64,000 nucleotides of DNA from Neofusicoccum parvum. Lineage: Eukaryota; Ascomycota; Dothideomycetes; Botryosphaeriales; Botryosphaeriaceae. The notes beneath the pieces were generated by a model. It ran no database searches and was not told the DNA's origin. It worked only from the letters and a program-made list of their open reading frames with translations. The stretch covers positions 806,001-870,000 of the forward strand of contig CP087214.1 in assembly GCA_020912385.1 (NCBI GenBank). Reading direction: 5' to 3'. The position numbers and the translations under genes were made by a program. Shown piece by piece: positions 58,530-64,000 of the stretch; the first letter of the stretch is position 1; every line of letters begins with the position of its first letter.

Positions 58530-61500
58530 ATGTCTCACGACGAGACTGCCTCAGCGCTCGTCGCTATCCTGTCGAACCTTGCAAAGCAGCATGATCCGCA
58601 AGTCGACAGGTCCTTCCCCGGCCAGGTTGCGGCCAACGGCGGGAAGGCTGCTCCGTTGACGCTGCCCGGCCCCGACAGCGAGACGAAGCGGGCGCTCGAG
58701 CGCGAAATCGCCGCCTTGTCGTCGCGCGTCCAGTATCTTGAGGCGAAAGCCCGGACGGTCGACAACAACACCTTTCCCATCACCCCGGGCGAACCAAACC
58801 TCTACTCTCCTTTCCCGGGTGAAACCCACCAGCTGCAGACACCGCAGAGCCGCGCGATTGCTGGGCGAGACCGACAGGCCTCGTGGGTCACAAACTGGCT
58901 GAAGGAGAAGGAGACGCCCGGCGAGCGCGCGGTCCCCGCGGCGCAGCTCACGGAGGACCAGCTGGCCTATCTGCGCGACCACTTGAACAAGCAGGCCGAG
59001 CAGATCCAAAGCCAGCGGGAGCACATAGACAGCCTCAGCGCCGAGGTTACCCGGCAACTCCGGGACCAGGATAAGGCTTTCGGCCACGGTATCGAGGACA
59101 TCGGGGCTCTCAAGCGAGAGCTGCAGAAGCACCAGCAGGCCAACCTGGCCTTCCAAAAGGCTCTACGGGAAATTGGTAGCATTGTCACGGCGGTCGCCCA
59201 TGGTGACCTGAGCAAAAAGGTTTTGATTCACGCTAAGGAAATGGACCCTGAAATCACGACTTTCAAACGCACTATCAACACCATGGTGGACCAGCTTCAG
59301 GATTTCGCCAGCCAGGTCACCAACCTGGCCAAGGAGGTCGGCACTGAGGGCCGCCTCGGTGGCCAGGCTGTCCTGACGGGCGTCGACGGTATTTGGGCCG
59401 AGTTGACCAACAGCGGTAGGTTGTAAATATTTCACAGAAGGGGGTTGCTACTAACCAGCCGCAGTGAACGACATGGCACGGAATCTCACGGAACAGGTGC
59501 GAGAAATCGCAGTAGTCACAACGGCAGTCGCCCACGGTGATCTCAGTCGCAAGATCGAGCGTCCTGCGAGGGGAGAGATCTTGCAGCTCCAGGAAACGAT
59601 CAACACCATGGTGGACCAACTCCGTTCTTTTGCATCAGAAGTCACAAGAGTCGCTCGCGATGTCGGTGTCGAAGGTATTCTCGGTGGACAGGCAAGAATA
59701 GAAGGCGTCCAGGGCATGTGGAACGATCTCACCATCAACGTCAACGCCATGGCTTTAAATCTCACGACACAAGTGCGCGATATCGCTCAAGTCACAACAG
59801 CCGTCGCTCAGGGCAATCTTACGCGTAAGGTTTCGGCGGAGTGCAAGGGCGAGATTGCGGAACTCAAGAACACCATCAACTCCATGGTTGACCAACTACA
59901 ACAATTTGCACACGAGGTCACCAAGATTGCCAGAGAAGTCGGTACTGAGGGTCGCCTTGGTGGGCAGGCTAGAGTACACGGCGTTGAGGGCACCTGGAAG
60001 GACCTGACGGAGAACGTCAACGGTATGGCCGATAATCTCACAACCCAAGTCAGAGAGATTGCAGAAGTCACAACTGCAGTCGCTCGAGGCGATCTCAGTA
60101 AAAAGATCAAGGCCGAAGTCAGAGGTGAAATTTTGGCATTAAAAATCACCATCAACACCATGGTGGACCGTTTGAACGATTTCGCATACCAGGTCAGCAA
60201 GGTCGCTCGAGAGGTCGGCACAGAAGGAAAGTTAGGAGGTCAGGCCGAAGTGGAGAATGTTGAAGGCAAATGGAAGGATTTGACCGACAACGTCAACACG
60301 ATGGCGCAGAACTTGACTCTCCAGGTGCGCAGTATATCGGACGTCACGAGCGCTCTTTCTCGCGGAGATTTGACACGCCGCGTGCATGTCGATGCAGAAG
60401 GAGAAATTCGACTTCTCAAAGACACGATCAACGACATGGTTGCAAGACTGGACGAATGGTCTCTTGCTGTCAAACGTGTCGCGCGAGATGTCGGAGTCGA
60501 CGGAAAGATGGGTGGCCAGGCCGAGGTTGAAGGCATCACTGGACGCTGGAAAGAGATCACTGCGGACGTCAACACGATGGCTCAGAACTTAACATCGCAA
60601 GTGAGGGCCTTTGGAGACATCACCCAGGCTGCCACGGATGGCAAATTTACTCAGATTACCGTTGAAGCCGCGGGTGAGATGGACGAGCTCAAACGCAAGA
60701 TCAACAAAATGGTTTCCAGCTTGCGGGAGAGTATTCAAAGGAACACTGCAGCGAGGGAAGCTGCAGAGCTGGCCAACAAGACCAAGTCCGAATTCTTGGC
60801 GAACATGTCGCACGAAATCCGAACGCCAATGAACGGTATCATCGGCATGACCCAGCTCACCCTCGATACGGATCTCACGCACTCGCAGCGAGAGATGCTT
60901 ACGATCGTCCACAATCTCGCTGGCCAACTTCTCACCATCATCGACGATATTCTGGATATTTCCAAGATTGAAGCCAATCGCATGGTCATGGAAGAGATTC
61001 CGTTCTCCCTCCGCGGCACCATCTTCAACGCCCTCAAGTCGCTGTCATCCCGAGCCAACGAGCGGAGACTCAACCTTGCATACCAGGTTGACAGCTCCGT
61101 TCCTGACTATGTCATCGGTGACTCGTTCAGGCTCAGGCAGATCATTCTCAATCTCGTTGGTAACGCGATCAAGTTCACCGAGCATGGAGAAGTCAAGGTT
61201 GCCATTTCCATGGCACCTCAAATCGACTGCAAGCCCGACCAGTACATCTTCAAGTTCGCCGTGTCCGATACCGGCATCGGTATCCACGGGGATAAGCTCA
61301 ACCTTATCTTCGACACCTTCCAGCAGGCCGACGGCTCTACGACAAGGAAGTTTGGTGGCACGGGCTTGGGTCTTTCTATCTCCAAGCGTCTCGTCACCCT
61401 CATGGGTGGCAGGATGTGGGTTGAATCAGAGTTCGGCTGCGGCAGCACCTTCTACTTCACGTGCAAGGTCAGACTCGGAAACCCGGACATCAGCGCCATC

Positions 61501-62652
61501 CAACCTCAGCTTTCCCCGTACAGCAAACACACTGTGCTCTTCATCGACCAAGGAAAGACTGGCTATGGCGAGGAGATTGTCAACCATCTCAAGGCCCTCG
61601 ACCTCCGTCCGCATGTCATCCACACGGACGAGAACACACCCCTGTCGGAGATTCCAAGCCCCGGCAAGCACGCTTACGACTGTGTCATTGTTGACTGCAA
61701 TTTGACTGCGCGCAAGCTTCGCGGTGAGGAACGGTTCAAGTACATTCCGCTGGTCATGGTTACCCCAAGAGTCGCCATTAGCCTGAAGTCCGCTTTGGAA
61801 GACGGAATCTCGAGCTTCATCACCACTCCTTGCCTGCCCATTGACTTGGGCAATGCCTTGATTCCAGCCCTGGATGGTCGGGCCGCTCCTCTCATCTCTA
61901 ATCAATCCAAGTCCTTCAACATACTTCTGGCAGAAGACAATGCGGTCAACCAACGCCTGGCCGTCAAGATCCTGCAGAAGTACCATCACAATGTCACTGT
62001 CGCCAACAACGGTCTGGAAGCTTTCGAACAGATCAAGAAGACGAAGTACGACGTTGTCCTCATGGATGTGCAAATGCCGGTAATGGGAGGTTTCGAGGCC
62101 ACTGCCAAGATCAGGGAGTATGAGCGCGAGCACCATCTCACGCCGACTCCTGTCATTGCGCTTACGGCGCACGCAATGGTTGGCGATAGGGAGAAGTGCC
62201 TGCAAGCCCAGATGGATGTAAGGAGCCGCCAGTCCATCAATCATTTGTTTTGAAATACTGACAAGTAACAGGACTACCTGTCGAAACCACTCAAACAAAA
62301 CCAGCTCATACAAACAATCTTACGCTGCGCTACTCTTGGCGGAGCACTGCTTGAGCAAGACAGGCAGCGGATGGCTCTTTCTCAGAACGAGAAGGATGAA
62401 TATGGTGGCAACAAGGAATCCGAGCAAACGACGGATGGTACGCCCCAGGCCACACCCAGAGGTACGGCACGCCGGCCACAACTCGACGCCCGCGGATACA
62501 CCGAAACGGGTGCGGCGGGTAAAGAGAGTCCGAAGCTACTGGCTGCAGATCAATCCGACCACGTGGACAGGGTAAGAGCACTCCCTCGGCGATAGAAGAC
62601 TAAGCAGCGGCTAATTCAATTGCAGCTCCTCCTCAGATCGCACAGTAGCTGA
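58530..62652 (+). CDS. Group III hybrid histidine kinase (Nik1/Os-1 type)
   Basis: Four exons (58530-59415, 59465-62217, 62272-62571 and 62626-62652) encode 1321 residues; introns are 49, 54 and 54 nt. There is no membrane segment. After an N-terminal coiled coil comes an array of HAMP domains of about 90 residues each (about 200-700), each with the pattern V-T-T-A-V-A-x-G-D-L-S-x-K and G-T-E-G-x-L-G-G-Q. The HisKA box follows ([20 protein letters not shown], phosphoacceptor H745). The HATPase has N, G1 (DTGIGI) and G2 (GTGLGL) boxes. The receiver domain ([10 protein letters not shown]; acceptor D1163 in [12 protein letters not shown]) ends at DYLSKPL. The tiny last exon (LLLRSHSS) matches the conserved family end. 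Such kinases signal to the HOG MAP-kinase pathway in osmotic stress and are the target through which phenylpyrrole and dicarboximide fungicides act. Confidence 0.97.
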
Positions 62653-64000
62653 TGACCTCTCCGTCTCACATGTGAGAAAACGAAAGTCAAATCAGTTACG
62701 CTGACTTGACTTGTAGGCGACATGCGATAGTATTCGTTCGCCACCGAGTCCGGCGCGAACCACTCGTTTGATCGCGCGGCCTCGCGGCAATCGACAACCA
62801 CCAACTCGCCACCCGCAAGAAAGAAAGAAAGAAAGAAGCGCATACTTCCTCCGGCTTGACATCTCCTTTGGTTAACGAGCGTATACTATCTATTTTCTCG
62901 TGTACCTACGTTGCTCGACATTTGCTTTTTCCTCTGGCGCGTCCCATGCAGTTATATTCGAGTCGCGGGACAATAGTCTCAGCTGGGGATTTCCTTTTTT
63001 TGTGTTCTGCTCGGCGTTCAGCAACAATTCACTCGGAGCGGATGGATTCTTGATTATTATCTTGGCTCAGGACGGGACTGGGATGTGAAGCTTTTCTTGG
63101 TCATCTCCTCTTTTGGTAACCTCGCTTTTGGTACTCTTCTCTGCGTTCTGTTGGCTTCAAGTCTTGACTTTGTGCTTGTCGTCTTGCGCCAGTCCACCCC
63201 CGCGGGGCGGGCTGGAGTTAGAATGTGGGGGAGAGTGAGCCCAAGGCAGCGCGCATGGTCAAGGCATTCTTTGCGACGGCGATGGGAAAAGATAGGAAGG
63301 CAGGCAAGGGAACGGACTGATCCCGGCGGAGTCCAAGGCGGGAGGCGAAAGGCACATATGATTTTTCTTTTGGCATGAATTATCGAAGATCGTCGCTGTT
63401 GGCTGCTGCACAGTTTTATTCCTGACTATTTCCTTGCACGTCTCGAAGGCATGCGCTTCGGGATCAGACAAGGCTGTTACGCCTTCCACGACTCGGTGCG
63501 ACGAGCGGTGCGGTCTGTTCAGCGAGAAGACGACACTCGATGTAGCTCGGCAGTATACCAGTCTTGTTCGATGTGCACTTTCCTGGGGGGTGGCGCGGCA
63601 GACGTTGCGCGCGGTGGGTTTGGGCCGGCCAGTTGGTGATTTGGAATCCTGAGTAGCTGATGATCCTCATTTCTCAGGCGCATGTCGGGACGTGTGATAC
63701 AACGGGAATGGCTTGACGCTCCTGCTGGAGAGGTGAGGAGCTCGCTTGCTCGCGTGGGGTTGTTTGCTGCTGCACTCGAACGGATTAGCTAGGGCTGTTT
63801 CCAAACGGCTGCGCGCCCATCAGCGGCGCAGGGAGGCCTGAGCAGCGGATAGATTGGCATGTGACCTGGGGACTGCACGACGGGCAGCTGAGCGGCGCTC
63901 GCGGAGGTGATTCGTCGCGCCCGGGTGCGTCTATCCGGAGCTGAGGACAATCTCAGCTCAAGGGCAGCCTAGAGGGGGCGGCTAGCGAGGCAAGGCAGGG
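62653..64000. other. 3' flank of the histidine kinase gene
   Basis: This contains an aaag tetranucleotide tract at about 62816-62838 and then T-rich DNA typical of a 3' UTR, followed by GC-rich sequence after about 63180. No gene is supported. Confidence 0.5.

Noticed and set aside
63085..63378. A 97-codon frame with a hydrophobic start after the histidine kinase
   Set aside because: It lacks an ATG start, lies in T-rich 3' flank DNA and turns into an arginine-rich tail typical of chance reading.

Overview
The window is nuclear DNA of a filamentous ascomycete (Pezizomycotina; a Dothideomycete is my best guess, but that is inference). The evidence is protein-coding genes interrupted by short GT-AG introns, mostly 49-90 nt with CTAAC-like branch points, and a gene set that includes a group III osmosensing histidine kinase, an FG nucleoporin of the Nsp1 family, a fungal Trk potassium transporter and the saccharopine dehydrogenase of the fungal lysine pathway. 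I rebuilt 20 genes exon by exon. Every splice model keeps frame across all junctions. I saw no tRNA, rRNA, CRISPR array or intact transposon.

Layout. 0.2-2.5 kb: a 2-oxoglutarate/Fe(II) dioxygenase (-) with an unusually long intron. 5.1-5.5 kb: a small orphan gene (-). 5.9-7.5 kb: a senescence/spartin-domain protein (-). 8.3-10.7 kb: a Trk-type K+ transporter (+). 11.5-12.1 kb: a DUF7053-type protein (+), followed by a decayed NmrA-like fragment. 13.1-13.9 kb: a divergent histone H3-fold protein (-), the most interesting gene here. 14.2-16.0 kb: a CTNNBL1 homologue (-). 16.4-18.5 kb: a Pof3/Dia2-like TPR/F-box/LRR protein (+). 18.7-20.1 kb: a beta-lactamase-family serine hydrolase (-). 20.7-33.1 kb: a block rich in nuclear genes for mitochondrial proteins, namely lysyl-tRNA synthetase (-), TIM10 (+), SDHD (-), beta-MPP (+) and ATPase inhibitor IF1 (-), with cytosolic LYS1 (-) and a secreted class 3 lipase (+) among them. 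34.9-35.9 kb: a 14-3-3 protein (+). 43.1-43.8 kb: a SCOC-type short coiled-coil protein (+). 51.5-53.8 kb: Nsp1 (-). 54.2-56.1 kb: a DUF5102/Laa2-like adaptor accessory protein (+). 58.5-62.7 kb: a group III hybrid histidine kinase (+).

Two very large gaps (35.9-43.1 kb and 43.8-51.5 kb) flank the SCOC gene. They contain GC-rich blocks full of chance open frames but no gene I can support. No biosynthetic cluster or defence system is visible; the genes are mostly housekeeping. Five mitochondrial genes lie within about 12.4 kb, including one tight divergent pair (SDHD/beta-MPP, 246 bp) and a second sharing a 0.5 kb promoter (LysRS/TIM10). Candidates for something new are the H3-like protein, the unexplained gaps, a near-perfect 33-bp palindrome at 26.7 kb, and an intron of multiple-of-three length, without stops, at the lipase nucleophile region.
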